From JAJYRX01 sp041655275 (GTDB lineage: Bacteria > Pseudomonadota > Gammaproteobacteria > Burkholderiales > Burkholderiaceae_B), in assembly GCA_041655275.1 (NCBI GenBank), contig JBBAFU010000003.1, forward strand, positions 124,001 to 188,000: a DNA stretch of 64,000 nucleotides, in the 5' to 3' direction. Shown in pieces: positions 16,557-25,107 of this stretch; the stretch's first letter is position 1, and each line of letters starts with the position of its first letter. The translations under genes and the position numbers were made by a program. The notes under the pieces are model-generated. The model had not been told where the DNA came from and made no database searches. It saw only the letters and a program-made list of their open reading frames with translations.

Positions 16557-17290
16557 ACGACCAAGGGCTGATGGACTGGCTGCTGGACCTGCTGCCGCTG
16601 TCGACGTCACGTCTGGCACTGCTCGGGATCACCATTTTCGCCTACTGGACCACCCGATGGCTATACCGGCGCTGTGGGGGCCATCCCATGCTCATCCCGG
16701 TCCTCAGCGGCAGTGTCCTGGTCATTGTGTTGCTGCTCTGGCTGGATATTCCCTACGCGCAGTATGCCAAGGCCAACGGGTTGCTGCAATTCCTGATGGG
16801 GCCGGCCACGGTCGCCCTGGCCATCCCCCTGTACAGCGAGCTGCATCAGCTGCGCCGCATGTGGCGCCCGCTGCTGATTGCCCTGGGGGCGGGCAGCGTG
16901 GTCGCCATCGTGTCCGCTGTAGGCATCGCCTGGCTGTTTGGCGGCTCGATGCCCATGCTCATGTCGCTGGCCCCCAAATCCGCCACCATGCCCATCGCCA
17001 TGCCGGCCAGCGAGCTGCTTGGCGGCGTGGCATCGCTCACCGGCGTCGCCTGTGCCATCACCGGGATCTCGGCCGTCGTCATGGCGCGCCCGCTCTACCG
17101 GCTGGTGGGCAGCGATGACCCGGTCGTCCAGGGCTTCTCGATGGGCCTGACGGCGCATGCCATCGGCACGGCCCGCATGATCCAGGAGAACCCCCGGGCG
17201 GCCGCCTCGTCGGCGCTTGCAATGGGGCTCAACGGCATGCTCACCGCCGCCCTCATCCCTTTTCTGCCCTGGTTACTCGGCCTGCTCTGA
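16553..17290 (+). CDS. lrgB: LrgB/CidB family membrane protein
   Basis: A 245-residue inner-membrane protein. The LrgB signature is clear: IPVLSGSVLVIVLLL, GPATVALAIPLY, APKSATMPIAMPASELLGG, GFSMGLTAHAIGTARMIQ and the alanine-rich AMGLNGMLTAALIPFLPWLL end. It forms a two-gene operon with lrgA (4-bp ATGA overlap) and probably works with it in pyruvate or small-acid transport and control of lysis. Its 3' end overlaps the convergent Ap4A phosphorylase gene by 18 bp, so there is no room for a separate terminator. Confidence 0.93.
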   Translation: MNDQGLMDWLLDLLPLSTSRLALLGITIFAYWTTRWLYRRCGGHPMLIPVLSGSVLVIVLLLWLDIPYAQYAKANGLLQFLMGPATVALAIPLYSELHQLRRMWRPLLIALGAGSVVAIVSAVGIAWLFGGSMPMLMSLAPKSATMPIAMPASELLGGVASLTGVACAITGISAVVMARPLYRLVGSDDPVVQGFSMGLTAHAIGTARMIQENPRAAASSALAMGLNGMLTAALIPFLPWLLGLL

Positions 17291-18184
17291 AGCCGCGAAG
17301 GCCGTGCCCGCCAGCACGGCCAGCGGACCATGGCGGCGCACCAGCGTCTCTTCATCCGCATGCGTCAGCTGCAACAGACCGCCATAGGACAGCGCATTCA
17401 GGGAAATCGTCTCGAAATGCTCCCGGCGCCGTGGCACCACCATCATCCAGCCATCTTCGACCAGCAGATTGAAGGCGGGCAGCAAGCCTTGTGCATCCGG
17501 CGCCAGCGACAGCTTGTCCCGCGCACGCCCGAACGCCTGGTGCAGGCTGGCGGCGGAATCCTGGCTGGCCATGCCCTTGCCGGCCAGCACGCGCACGAAA
17601 CAGTGACGAAAGCCCAGGGCCGGGTGAATCACAACGGCCTGATCGTCGAGCTGGGGATTGAAGACGCTCACAAAGCTCTGCAGGCTGGGATTGTGCTCAC
17701 CGGCAGGCAGCCATTGCACATGCTTGTGGCGCTGGCTGGCACCGGCATCGGGCCCGCCGTTGTAGAAACCCAGGCCGCCGGTTTCGCCGAGCAACCGGGC
17801 CATGGCAGCAAAATCGCTATGCTCCAGCGGCGTCTGCTGCTCGAAGAAGGCCGTGCGGGCCAGCACGACATGTGCATGGCAGACGGGAAACTTGTTCAGA
17901 ACCATGACGTGCTCATCGCCCACCGGCCCCACCGTCAGCGCCTTGTCGGGCGGCAGGAAGGGATTGAAGTTCGGGTCGCGCGGCCCGCCCGGCGGTGGCG
18001 CCGGCTGTTCGGGGATACGCAGCACAAAACGCAGGCCTTCTTCCTCCAGCACAACATGACGCACCGATGCGGGCTTCAGGTCTCCCGTGGCACGCGCACC
18101 GGCACTCCGATGTTCGATCGCCTGCATCAGCGGGGACAGCGTGTCGGATGCCGGCACAGACTCGGCAGAATGACGGGTATCCAT
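17273..18184 (-). CDS. ATP adenylyltransferase (Ap4A phosphorylase) family protein
   Basis: A 303-residue member of the HIT-like superfamily that cleaves diadenosine tetraphosphate with phosphate. The histidine motif is GASQRHKHVQWLP (HxHxQ-type HKHVQ), preceded by the substrate-loop residues NPFLPPDKALTVG and HVMVLNKFPVCHAHVVLA and followed by FNLLVEDGWMMVVPRRREHF, as in yeast Apa1/Apa2 and bacterial relatives. It is a single gene, divergent from the TAXI-TRAP operon with 89 bp between the two starts. Housekeeping role in nucleotide turnover is likely. No cofactor or membrane features. Confidence 0.88.
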   Translation of the reverse strand: MDTRHSAESVPASDTLSPLMQAIEHRSAGARATGDLKPASVRHVVLEEEGLRFVLRIPEQPAPPPGGPRDPNFNPFLPPDKALTVGPVGDEHVMVLNKFPVCHAHVVLARTAFFEQQTPLEHSDFAAMARLLGETGGLGFYNGGPDAGASQRHKHVQWLPAGEHNPSLQSFVSVFNPQLDDQAVVIHPALGFRHCFVRVLAGKGMASQDSAASLHQAFGRARDKLSLAPDAQGLLPAFNLLVEDGWMMVVPRRREHFETISLNALSYGGLLQLTHADEETLVRRHGPLAVLAGTAFAASEQAE

Positions 18185-18197
18185 GGGTCCTCCCGAT

Positions 18198-18240
18198 TGT
18201 CACAAGATGAATGTCACAAGATTCAATTACAGGTTATATT
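18198..18240 (+). promoter_or_regulatory. Tandem TGTCACAAGAT repeat and -10 element upstream of the TAXI-TRAP operon
   Basis: TGTCACAAGAT occurs at 18198-18208 and again at 18212-18222, a 14-bp spacing on the same face region of the helix. A good -10 box TATATT follows at 18235-18240; counting a 17-bp spacer, the second repeat starts at the -35 position (TGTCAC). The repeat is therefore placed to be a regulator or activator site for the TAXI operon. The binding protein is not known. Confidence 0.45.
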
Positions 18241-18273
18241 CCGTTTATCACGAACCAACCGGAGAGTACACCC

Positions 18274-19233
18274 ATGCGCATCAGCAAATGGATTGCCAGC
18301 GCGGCCGTGGCCGCCGCCGTTGTTGCAGCAGGCCCAGCACTGGCTCAGAAGGCACAATTCGTCAATATCCTGACAGGCGGCCAAAGCGGCGTCTACTACC
18401 CGCTGGGTGTCGCCCTGTCCCAGATCTATTCCGAAAAGATTCCCAACGTACGCTCCACAGCGCAGGTGACCAAAGCCTCGGCTGAAAACATGAACCTGCT
18501 GCAGGCCGAGCGTGGCGAACTTGCGCTGGCGCTGGCCGATACGGTTTCCGACGCATGGAATGGCAACGAGGAAGCGGGCTTCTCCAGGAAGCTGGACAAG
18601 CTGCGCGCCATCTCGGCCACCTACAACAACTATATCCAGATCGTGGCCACCGGTGACTCGGGTGTCAAGACCCTGGCCGATCTCAAGGGCAAGCGCATCT
18701 CCGTGGGCGCCGCCCGCTCGGGCACCGAGCTCAATGCACGGGCCATCTTCAAGGCCGCCGGCCTGAGCTATGACGACTTCTCCAAGGTGGAATACCTGCC
18801 ATTCGGCGAGTCGGTCGAGCTCATGAAGAACCGCCAGCTGGATGCCACCCTCCAGTCCGCCGGTCTGGGCGTGGCCTCCATTCGCGATCTGGCCAGCGCC
18901 GTGCCCATCACCGTCATTGCCGTGCCTGAAGACGTGGTGAAGAATGTCGGCGACGCCGCCTACCAGGTCAACACCATCCCGGCCGGCACCTATGAAGGCC
19001 AGAACGAGGACATTCCCACGGCCGCCGTACCCAATTTCCTCATCTCGCATTCCGGGGTATCCGATGATCTCGCCTACGAGATGACCAAGGTGTTCTACGA
19101 GAACCTCGAAAGCATGGTGGCGGCGCATAATGCGGCCAAGGCCATCAAGCTTGAAAACGCCACCAACGGCATGCCTGTTCCCATCCATCCCGGCGCCGAG
19201 CGCTACTACAGGGAAGTGGGCGTCATCAAGTAA
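18274..19233 (+). CDS. TAXI-family TRAP transporter solute-binding protein
   Basis: A 319-residue periplasmic binding protein with a Sec signal (MRISKWIASAAVAAAVV...GPALA/Q). The TAXI hallmark TGGQSGVYYPLG follows the signal, then TAQVTKASAENMNLLQAERGELALALAD and SVGAARSGTELNARAIFKAAGLSYDD, and NFLISHSGVSDDLAYEMTKVFYENL near the end. TAXI proteins deliver glutamate or other small acids to a fused TRAP permease. GGAGAG lies 9 bp before the ATG. It is the first gene of an operon with the fused permease and a DUF1850 protein, and is followed by a strong stem-loop that may protect its mRNA. Confidence 0.94.
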   Translation: MRISKWIASAAVAAAVVAAGPALAQKAQFVNILTGGQSGVYYPLGVALSQIYSEKIPNVRSTAQVTKASAENMNLLQAERGELALALADTVSDAWNGNEEAGFSRKLDKLRAISATYNNYIQIVATGDSGVKTLADLKGKRISVGAARSGTELNARAIFKAAGLSYDDFSKVEYLPFGESVELMKNRQLDATLQSAGLGVASIRDLASAVPITVIAVPEDVVKNVGDAAYQVNTIPAGTYEGQNEDIPTAAVPNFLISHSGVSDDLAYEMTKVFYENLESMVAAHNAAKAIKLENATNGMPVPIHPGAERYYREVGVIK

Positions 19234-19264
19234 CAAACCGCCGGCATTCCTGGCCCACCCGCCC

Positions 19265-19287
19265 GGCCCTGGCATCACGCCAGGGCC
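19265..19287 (+). other. Intercistronic stem-loop after the TAXI binding-protein gene
   Basis: GGCCCTGGC at 19265-19273 and GCCAGGGCC at 19279-19287 form a perfect 9-bp stem with an ATCAC loop. No T run follows, so it is unlikely to stop transcription. In binding-protein operons such a structure usually raises the amount of binding protein over permease by protecting the upstream mRNA; that role is inferred here. Confidence 0.6.
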
Positions 19288-19319
19288 GCTGCTGATTCCC
19301 CCATGTGCCCGGACCAGCC

Positions 19320-21341
19320 ATGAACCCGTCCCAAGACCCCGCCACGATCCCGCTGCCGCGCATTGTTTTCTGGATCGCCGTAGCCTTTTCCAGCTTCCAG
19401 GTCTATACGGCCGCCTTCAGTCCCATTTCCAGTCAGGTCGTGCGCGCCATCCACGTCGGCTTCGTCATGCTGATGGTGTTCACGCTCTATCCCGAGCTGT
19501 TCGGCCGGCGCCGGCCCGTACTCGGCTGGATCATGGGGATCACCGGCTTTGTCCTCAGCTTCTATCACTGGATCTACGAATCCGACCTGACGGCCCGTGC
19601 CGGCGAAGTCACTGAGCTCGATGCCGTGGTGGGCGTGATCACGGTGGCGCTGGTGTTCGAAGCCACACGCCGCATGATGGGCTGGGCCCTGCCCGTGATC
19701 TGCACACTGTTTCTGCTCTACGGAATGTACGGCGAATACCTGCCCGGCATGTTCGGCCATCGCGGCTATGGCTACGACCAGATCATCAGCGCCCTGGCTT
19801 TCGGCGTGGAAGGCATCTACGGCACACCCACCTATGTGTCGTCCACCTACATCTTCCTGTTCATCCTGTTCGGCTCCTTCCTGGAACAGGCGGGCATGAT
19901 CGCCCTGTTCAGCGACTTTGCCATGGGCACCGTGGGGCACAGCAAGGGCGGCCCGGCCAAAGTCTCGGTCATCAGCTCGGGGCTCATGGGCACCATCAAC
20001 GGCTCCGGTGTGGCCAACGTCGTCACCACCGGCCAGTTCACCATACCGCTCATGAAACGCTTCGGCTATTCATCGAGCTTTGCCGGCGGGGTTGAAGCCA
20101 CATCCAGCATGGGCGGGCAGATCATGCCCCCCGTCATGGGGGCGGTGGCCTTCATCATGGCCGAAACCATCAATGTGCCCTATGTGGAGATCGTCAAGGC
20201 GGCCATCATCCCCGCCATACTGTATTTCATGACGGCCTTCATCACGGTGCATCTGGAAGCCGGGCGCAAGAACCTGCACGGCCTGCCCAAGGACGAGTGC
20301 CCCGACCCCTGGGCAGCCATCCGCCTGCGCTGGTATCTGCTCATCCCGCTCATCGGCCTGGTGGTTCTGCTGTTCTCGGGCTATACGCCGCTGTTCTCCG
20401 GCACCGTGGGCCTGGGCCTCACCGTCATCCTCATCTTCGGTGCCGCCGCCATCAGGGGGGCAACAAACAACACGCTGCGCACGCTGTTCTGGGTGTTGCT
20501 GGGCATTGCCTGTACCGGCTTCATCCAGTTCGGCGTTATTGTCTTTTTCGCCATCATTGCCGTGCTGGTGGCCGTACTGCTGATGATGCGCTCGCGCGGC
20601 GACGTCCTGCGCCTGGCCATCGGCGCCATGGCCGAAGGCGCGCGCCATGCCCTGCCGGTGGCCGTGGCCTGCGCCCTGGTCGGCGTCATCATCGGCATCA
20701 TCAACCTCACCGGCGTTGCCGCCCAGTTCGGCGGCCAGGTGATCGCCATCGGTCGCGACAACCTCTTCATCGCCCTGTTCCTGACGATGATCACCTGTCT
20801 GGTGCTGGGCATGGGCATTCCCACCATTCCCAACTACATCATCACCAGCTCGCTTGCGGCGCCCATACTGCTCAAGCTGGGCGTACCCCTCATCGTCTCG
20901 CACATGTTCGTGTTCTACTTCGGCATCATGGCCGACCTGACGCCGCCGGTCGCCCTGGCAGCCTTTGCCGCCGCACCCATCGCGCGAGAAACGGGATTGA
21001 AGATCAGCCTGCAGGCCATACGCGTGGCGGCAGCCGGCTTCGTCGTGCCCTACATGGCGGTCTACGCCCCCGCCCTGATGCTGCAAGGCGATGACGGCAT
21101 CCTGGCCACAGTCTACGTCGTGTTCAAGGCCATCGTCGCCATCACGCTGTGGGCCGCCGGTGGCACGGGCTACCTGTTCGGGCGCCTGAATCCCTTCGAA
21201 CGGCTCTACGTGATCGCTGCTGCCGCCCTTCTGGTGCTGGCCACCCCCATCTCCGATCAGCTGGGCTTTGCCGCCACCGCCGGCTTTCTGGTCTGGCACG
21301 CCTGGCGCAGACGCACCGGCATCCGGCCGGCTTCCGCCTGA
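19320..21341 (+). CDS. TRAP transporter fused permease (DctQM type, TAXI system)
   Basis: A 673-residue inner-membrane protein in which the small DctQ-like and large DctM-like subunits are fused, as is usual for TAXI transporters. The first ~190 residues hold about four or five segments; the DctM part begins near the STYIFLFILFGSFLEQAGMI stretch and includes SGLMGTINGSGVANVVTTGQFTIPLMKR, EATSSMGGQIMPPVMGAVAFIMAE and GMGIPTIPNYIITS, all diagnostic. It uses an ion gradient to import the solute delivered by the TAXI protein. The ATG at 19320 was preferred to a GTG at 19305. Its stop overlaps the DUF1850 start (TGATG). Confidence 0.94.
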   Translation: MNPSQDPATIPLPRIVFWIAVAFSSFQVYTAAFSPISSQVVRAIHVGFVMLMVFTLYPELFGRRRPVLGWIMGITGFVLSFYHWIYESDLTARAGEVTELDAVVGVITVALVFEATRRMMGWALPVICTLFLLYGMYGEYLPGMFGHRGYGYDQIISALAFGVEGIYGTPTYVSSTYIFLFILFGSFLEQAGMIALFSDFAMGTVGHSKGGPAKVSVISSGLMGTINGSGVANVVTTGQFTIPLMKRFGYSSSFAGGVEATSSMGGQIMPPVMGAVAFIMAETINVPYVEIVKAAIIPAILYFMTAFITVHLEAGRKNLHGLPKDECPDPWAAIRLRWYLLIPLIGLVVLLFSGYTPLFSGTVGLGLTVILIFGAAAIRGATNNTLRTLFWVLLGIACTGFIQFGVIVFFAIIAVLVAVLLMMRSRGDVLRLAIGAMAEGARHALPVAVACALVGVIIGIINLTGVAAQFGGQVIAIGRDNLFIALFLTMITCLVLGMGIPTIPNYIITSSLAAPILLKLGVPLIVSHMFVFYFGIMADLTPPVALAAFAAAPIARETGLKISLQAIRVAAAGFVVPYMAVYAPALMLQGDDGILATVYVVFKAIVAITLWAAGGTGYLFGRLNPFERLYVIAAAALLVLATPISDQLGFAATAGFLVWHAWRRRTGIRPASA

Positions 21342-21781
21342 TGAGTGCAACGGCACTGGGCATTTGTCTGGTGCTCGCTGCCGGCCCCGGGCCGACGCCG
21401 CGCTTCGTGCCCACGCGCACCTTCACCCTGGCCTGGACGCACTCCATAGAAAAGACGCGCTGGGAAGAGGACTACCGCGTGGAGACTGCCGGCGCCGACG
21501 GGCCACCCGTGCTCATCGCCGGCAAGGCCCGCATCAAGGGCTCCGGTGCAGGCATGGAACCGCCTGCGGGTGCAGTCCGCAAGGGTTCCTGGTATGAGTA
21601 TCAACCTGCACTGCGACCGGCAGTACCGCTGCGCCTGACGCGCTCGCACTGGACGGCGGACTACGACTGGTGCATGGAAGGCCGGTGCCTGCCCTTATCA
21701 GCCATCATGCCCAACGACGGCGACATTACGCTGCTCTACCCCTGTGCAGGCCCGCAGCCCCCGCCACCGCCCCATCAGTAA
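21341..21781 (+). CDS. DUF1850 protein associated with TAXI-TRAP transporters
   Basis: A 146-residue protein. The TFTLAWTHSIEKTRWEEDYRV block, RIKGSGAGMEPP, and LRLTRSHWTADYDWCMEGRCLPLSAI with two cysteines match DUF1850, a family found beside TAXI permeases. An N-terminal hydrophobic stretch (ATALGICLVLAAGP) suggests export or anchoring. Translation is probably coupled to the permease by the TGATG overlap. Its role is not established; a chaperone or accessory function for the transporter is inferred from constant neighbourhood. The 3' end overlaps the convergent ghrA by 7 bp. Confidence 0.85.
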   Translation: MSATALGICLVLAAGPGPTPRFVPTRTFTLAWTHSIEKTRWEEDYRVETAGADGPPVLIAGKARIKGSGAGMEPPAGAVRKGSWYEYQPALRPAVPLRLTRSHWTADYDWCMEGRCLPLSAIMPNDGDITLLYPCAGPQPPPPPHQ

Positions 21782-22728
21782 CCGGCGCGCCGGTCCACAA
21801 TGCCGCTGATGGGCGTGCCCGCACGCCAGGCACGCAGCTTGGCGGCAATCTGCTGCATGGCCAGGCGCGGATTCGTCGTACCCGAGATATGCGGCGTGAC
21901 GGTGACGCCGGGATGTGTCCACAGGGGATCATCCGGAGCCAGGGGCTCTTCGGTGAACACATCCAGCGTCGCACCCGCCAGCGTACCGTCTGCAAGACAG
22001 GCCAGCAGCGCCGGTTCATTCAGATGATCACCGCGACCGATGTTGATGATGTGCGCCTGCGGCAACAGCTGCCGGAACAGATCGCGATCAAGAATATGAT
22101 GCGTATCGGGCGTCAGCGGCAGCACATTGACGAGAATGCGGGTGCGCGCCAGAAAACGCGTCAGCCCCTCGGCCCCGGCATGACATTCGACGCCTTCAAG
22201 GTGGCGCTGGCGCCGCGACCAGCCCCGCACGGGATAGCCCAGGGCCGCCACGCCGGAGGCAATCTGCGTACCGATGACGCCCAGGCCCAGTATGCCCACC
22301 GGCCACTCGTCGACATAGGAATGCGCCAGCGGCGACCATTGCCGTTCCTGCTGCGCCTTGCGGAAATGACCCATGTCACGCGTGATCTCGGCAAGTGCGT
22401 GAACGACGTATTCCGCCATCTTCGCACCCATGCCCGCATCTTCCAGACGCACCAGCGTGACCTGCGGGGGCAGCAGGCCTTCGGCCAGGATGGCATCGAC
22501 GCCGGCGCCCACGTTGAAGACGACTTCCAGACGGTTTTCCCCGCTGAAGAGATAGGCCGGCGGGTGCCATACCAGGGCGATACGTGCGCCTGTAGGCCCC
22601 TGCCCTTCCTCGCGAAAGACCGGGGTGAATTCCAGCCCTTCATCGCGCAGAAAGCCGATCCATTGATCGACCGCCTCCGTGCGGCCGGCATGGAACAATA
22701 TTTCCAAAGCAGGCGTTGCCCTGTTCAT
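21775..22728 (-). CDS. ghrA: Glyoxylate/hydroxypyruvate reductase A-type 2-hydroxyacid dehydrogenase
   Basis: A 317-residue NAD(P)-dependent D-2-hydroxyacid dehydrogenase. The cofactor fold shows GILGLGVIGTQIASG and WSRRQR, whose arginines suit NADPH. Catalytic residues appear in order: Arg in INIGRGDHLNE, Glu in FTEEPL and His in VTPHISGTT. The N-terminal part (FNVGAGVDAIL) matches GhrA. It reduces glyoxylate or hydroxypyruvate. The start overlaps the end of the upstream lipoprotein gene by ATGA, so it is the last gene of the mla-like operon although metabolically unrelated. Confidence 0.9.
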   Translation of the reverse strand: MNRATPALEILFHAGRTEAVDQWIGFLRDEGLEFTPVFREEGQGPTGARIALVWHPPAYLFSGENRLEVVFNVGAGVDAILAEGLLPPQVTLVRLEDAGMGAKMAEYVVHALAEITRDMGHFRKAQQERQWSPLAHSYVDEWPVGILGLGVIGTQIASGVAALGYPVRGWSRRQRHLEGVECHAGAEGLTRFLARTRILVNVLPLTPDTHHILDRDLFRQLLPQAHIINIGRGDHLNEPALLACLADGTLAGATLDVFTEEPLAPDDPLWTHPGVTVTPHISGTTNPRLAMQQIAAKLRAWRAGTPISGIVDRRAGY

Positions 22729-23360
22729 TTCTTCCCTCGTATTGCAAGCTTCCGGCCTTCGTCCAGTATCCAGACCAGCATTTCATCCACCAGAGTGTCC
22801 GTTGCCTGCCCAAAAGCCTGCACTACGGCATCGACCTCACCGGCCGCGGCAGGCTGCCTGACGCGAAAGCGACGGCTCGCCAGAATGTGCGCGCCCAGCG
22901 GTTCTATCAATAACGCATCCCATTGTATATGCACGACAGGGGCTGTATCGACGTAGTCCACCTCGAAGTGATTCAGATCACCGCCCAGCAGCAGGTCGGC
23001 CGTCCAATGCGTCGCATCATGGCTGACGGCCTCGAGCCGGCCATCGGCACGCAGGATGTCGACCAGCCGGTCGCGCAGCATCACCGGCGCAGGGTCCGAC
23101 CAGCGCACGCCCTTGTAGACATTCAGACTGCTGCCTTCGGGCGGGCGCACAAGAATGCGCATACCCGCCAGGACGCGACTGCTGTAGGGCGTGAGCACCC
23201 GGAGCGTGAAATCCGCCGGCTGCCCAGCCGGCGTATCCGGGGCTTTCTGCGCCGCCGGCAGGCGATAGACCTGCTCGCTTGCCGACTCCGGAAGGATGGA
23301 GCAAGCCGCAGCCAGCAGGCCCGACAGGGCCACACCAAGACAGAGAAGCAAGCGACGCAT
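22725..23360 (-). CDS. PqiC/YmbA-like ABC transport auxiliary lipoprotein
   Basis: A 211-residue outer-membrane lipoprotein: signal RRLLLCLGVALSGLLAAAC with lipobox LAAAC. The body (VYRLPAAQ, ILVRPPEGSSLNVYKGVRWSDPAPVMLRDRLVDIL, VDAVVQAFGQATDTLVDEMLVWIL) matches the ABC_trans_aux/PqiC family, which forms a ring with MCE proteins spanning the periplasm. It directly follows the MlaD-like gene with a one-base TGATG overlap (a GTG three bases earlier is an alternative start) and so is the outer-membrane partner of this MCE system. Confidence 0.9.
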   Translation of the reverse strand: MRRLLLCLGVALSGLLAAACSILPESASEQVYRLPAAQKAPDTPAGQPADFTLRVLTPYSSRVLAGMRILVRPPEGSSLNVYKGVRWSDPAPVMLRDRLVDILRADGRLEAVSHDATHWTADLLLGGDLNHFEVDYVDTAPVVHIQWDALLIEPLGAHILASRRFRVRQPAAAGEVDAVVQAFGQATDTLVDEMLVWILDEGRKLAIRGKK

Positions 23361-24301
23361 CACGGCTGGAACTCCTGGATCTTTTCACCGCCAAGCAGAT
23401 AGCCGGCGGGGTTCTCCTCTATCCGTCGCGCGATATCCTGAATCGAGGTCAGCGTATTGCGCAAGGCCTGCAGGGTCGGGCCCAGCTCTGTAAGCCCGCG
23501 TGCGCCACTGTGCAGGGCCTGGCGATTCTCGGCCATCATGGCAATCAGCGTATCGGCCGCACGGTCGATGGCCGCCATCGCCTTGCCCGCCTGCAGGACG
23601 GCCTGCTCGCCGTTCTTCACCACCAGCGCATTCGTGCTGTTGATCAGGCGGCTGGCATCCGTCATGGCCTGCGCCGCACGCTGGCTGAGCACACGCAGAT
23701 CCTCCTTGAGCCCTTCCAGCCCGCCGCTCTGATCGGCCAGACTTTCCGTGAAGCTGTCCAGATTGGCCAGGATGGCACCGAAATGGGCAAGATTATCGTT
23801 CGAAAGCACCTCACGCGCGCTGATCATCAGCTCGCTGAGATTGGTCATGATGTTGTCGCCTCCGGACAACAGCTGGTTCAGCGGCGAGGGCGTGGCCTTG
23901 ATCACCGGGTCGGTGTCGTCCAGGGGCAGGGCCAGCAGCGGGCTCATGGGCGAGCCGCCGCTGAGCTCGATGACGGAATTGCCGGTAATGCCCGTCATCA
24001 CCAGCTGGGCCTGGGTGTCGCGGCGGATCGGGATGTTGGCGTCAATGGCGATACGGGCGGTGGCCTTGCGCAGATCGGACACATCCAGCGTCAGCTCGCT
24101 GACTTCGCCGATGCGGATACCGTTGTAGAGCACGGCGCTGCCCTTGCTGAGCCCGCGCACGGGCTCGTTGAAGACAACACGATAATGCTCGACGCGCCCC
24201 TGCTGGTGGGCGCGCGCCAGCCACAGGAAGAACACGATGGCCGCCAGAATGGCGACCAGGGTAAACAGGCCGATAAGCACGTGGTGAGCACGGGGTTCCA
24301 T
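23360..24301 (-). CDS. MlaD-like MCE-domain protein
   Basis: A 313-residue inner-membrane-anchored MCE protein. One membrane segment at about 9-27 (IGLFTLVAILAAIVFFLWLA) precedes the MCE domain (YRVVFNEPVRGLSKGSAVLYNGIRIGEVSEL...VMTGITGNSVIELSGGSP), and a long helical tail (residues ~140-300) rich in Ala/Leu would build a periplasmic channel or needle, longer than in E. coli MlaD. It carries phospholipids between membranes together with the adjacent permease and ATPase. Start chosen at the ATG overlapping the ATPase stop (TGATG). Confidence 0.92.
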   Translation of the reverse strand: MEPRAHHVLIGLFTLVAILAAIVFFLWLARAHQQGRVEHYRVVFNEPVRGLSKGSAVLYNGIRIGEVSELTLDVSDLRKATARIAIDANIPIRRDTQAQLVMTGITGNSVIELSGGSPMSPLLALPLDDTDPVIKATPSPLNQLLSGGDNIMTNLSELMISAREVLSNDNLAHFGAILANLDSFTESLADQSGGLEGLKEDLRVLSQRAAQAMTDASRLINSTNALVVKNGEQAVLQAGKAMAAIDRAADTLIAMMAENRQALHSGARGLTELGPTLQALRNTLTSIQDIARRIEENPAGYLLGGEKIQEFQP

Positions 24302-25107
24302 CAGTTCGCAGCTCCATGACCGTTTGTGGCAGCCCGCGCCGCGCGACCACGCGGCCCCTTGAAATAGGCCTGTATCCACTCATCGGGAAAATCCTGCACC
24401 CGACCGATTGTATCGGTCACCAGCACCTGTTTGCGAGCGAGCACGGCCACGCGGTCACACAGGACATAGAGCGAGTCCAGATCGTGGGTGACCAGGAACA
24501 CCGTAAAGCCCAGGGCGTTGCGCAGCGTCAGCAGGAGATGGTCGAAGGCGGCGGCACTGATGGGGTCCAGTCCGGCCGTGGGCTCGTCCAGGAACAGGAT
24601 GTCCGGATCGAGCGCCAGCGCACGCGCCAGCGCGGCACGCTTGATCATGCCACCCGAGAGCTCCGACGGGTATCTGGTGCCCGCGTTGGCCGGCAGGCCG
24701 GCCAGGGACAGCTTCATCAGCGCCAGCCGCTCGGCTTCGGGGCGCGGCAGCCGGTTGTGTTCCATGAGCGGCAGGGCGATGTTCTCGATGACCGTCAGCG
24801 AGGAGAACAGGGCACCGCCCTGAAAGAGGACGCCAAAACGACGCTCGACCAGCGAGCGCGCGTGCGCGGGCAGCGACAGCAGGTCGCGCCCCAGCACCTC
24901 GATACGCCCGCGGGTGGGACGCAACAGGCCGACAATGGCACGCAACAGCACCGACTTGCCTGTGCCCGACCCGCCGACCACGCCCAGGATCTCGCCACGC
25001 CGCACATCCAGGCTCAGGTTCTCGTGCACCACATGGTCGCCGAAGCGGTTGCACAGCTCGCGCACGCAGATGATGGACGCATCGTCGCCGTTCACGCCTT
25101 CTACCAT
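24301..25107 (-). CDS. MlaF-like ABC transporter ATP-binding protein
   Basis: A 268-residue ATPase of the MlaF/Ttg2A family. Walker A GGSGTGKS is at about 45-52, the Q-loop is VLFQGGALFSSLTV, the signature reads ELSGGMIKRAALARALALDP, Walker B is ILFLDEPTAGLDPISA, and the H-loop VTHDLDSL. GGMxKR in the signature and FDHLLLTLRN are typical of MCE-linked ATPases. It energises lipid movement through the MlaE permease. The ATG at 25107 overlaps the permease stop by 7 bp; longer upstream reading runs into the permease gene. Confidence 0.93.
   Translation of the reverse strand: MVEGVNGDDASIICVRELCNRFGDHVVHENLSLDVRRGEILGVVGGSGTGKSVLLRAIVGLLRPTRGRIEVLGRDLLSLPAHARSLVERRFGVLFQGGALFSSLTVIENIALPLMEHNRLPRPEAERLALMKLSLAGLPANAGTRYPSELSGGMIKRAALARALALDPDILFLDEPTAGLDPISAAAFDHLLLTLRNALGFTVFLVTHDLDSLYVLCDRVAVLARKQVLVTDTIGRVQDFPDEWIQAYFKGPRGRAARAATNGHGAAN

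Noticed and set aside
20070..21356. 428-codon antisense frame in the TRAP permease gene
   Set aside because: Low-complexity His/Asp/Gly-rich translation typical of the complement of membrane-protein codons.
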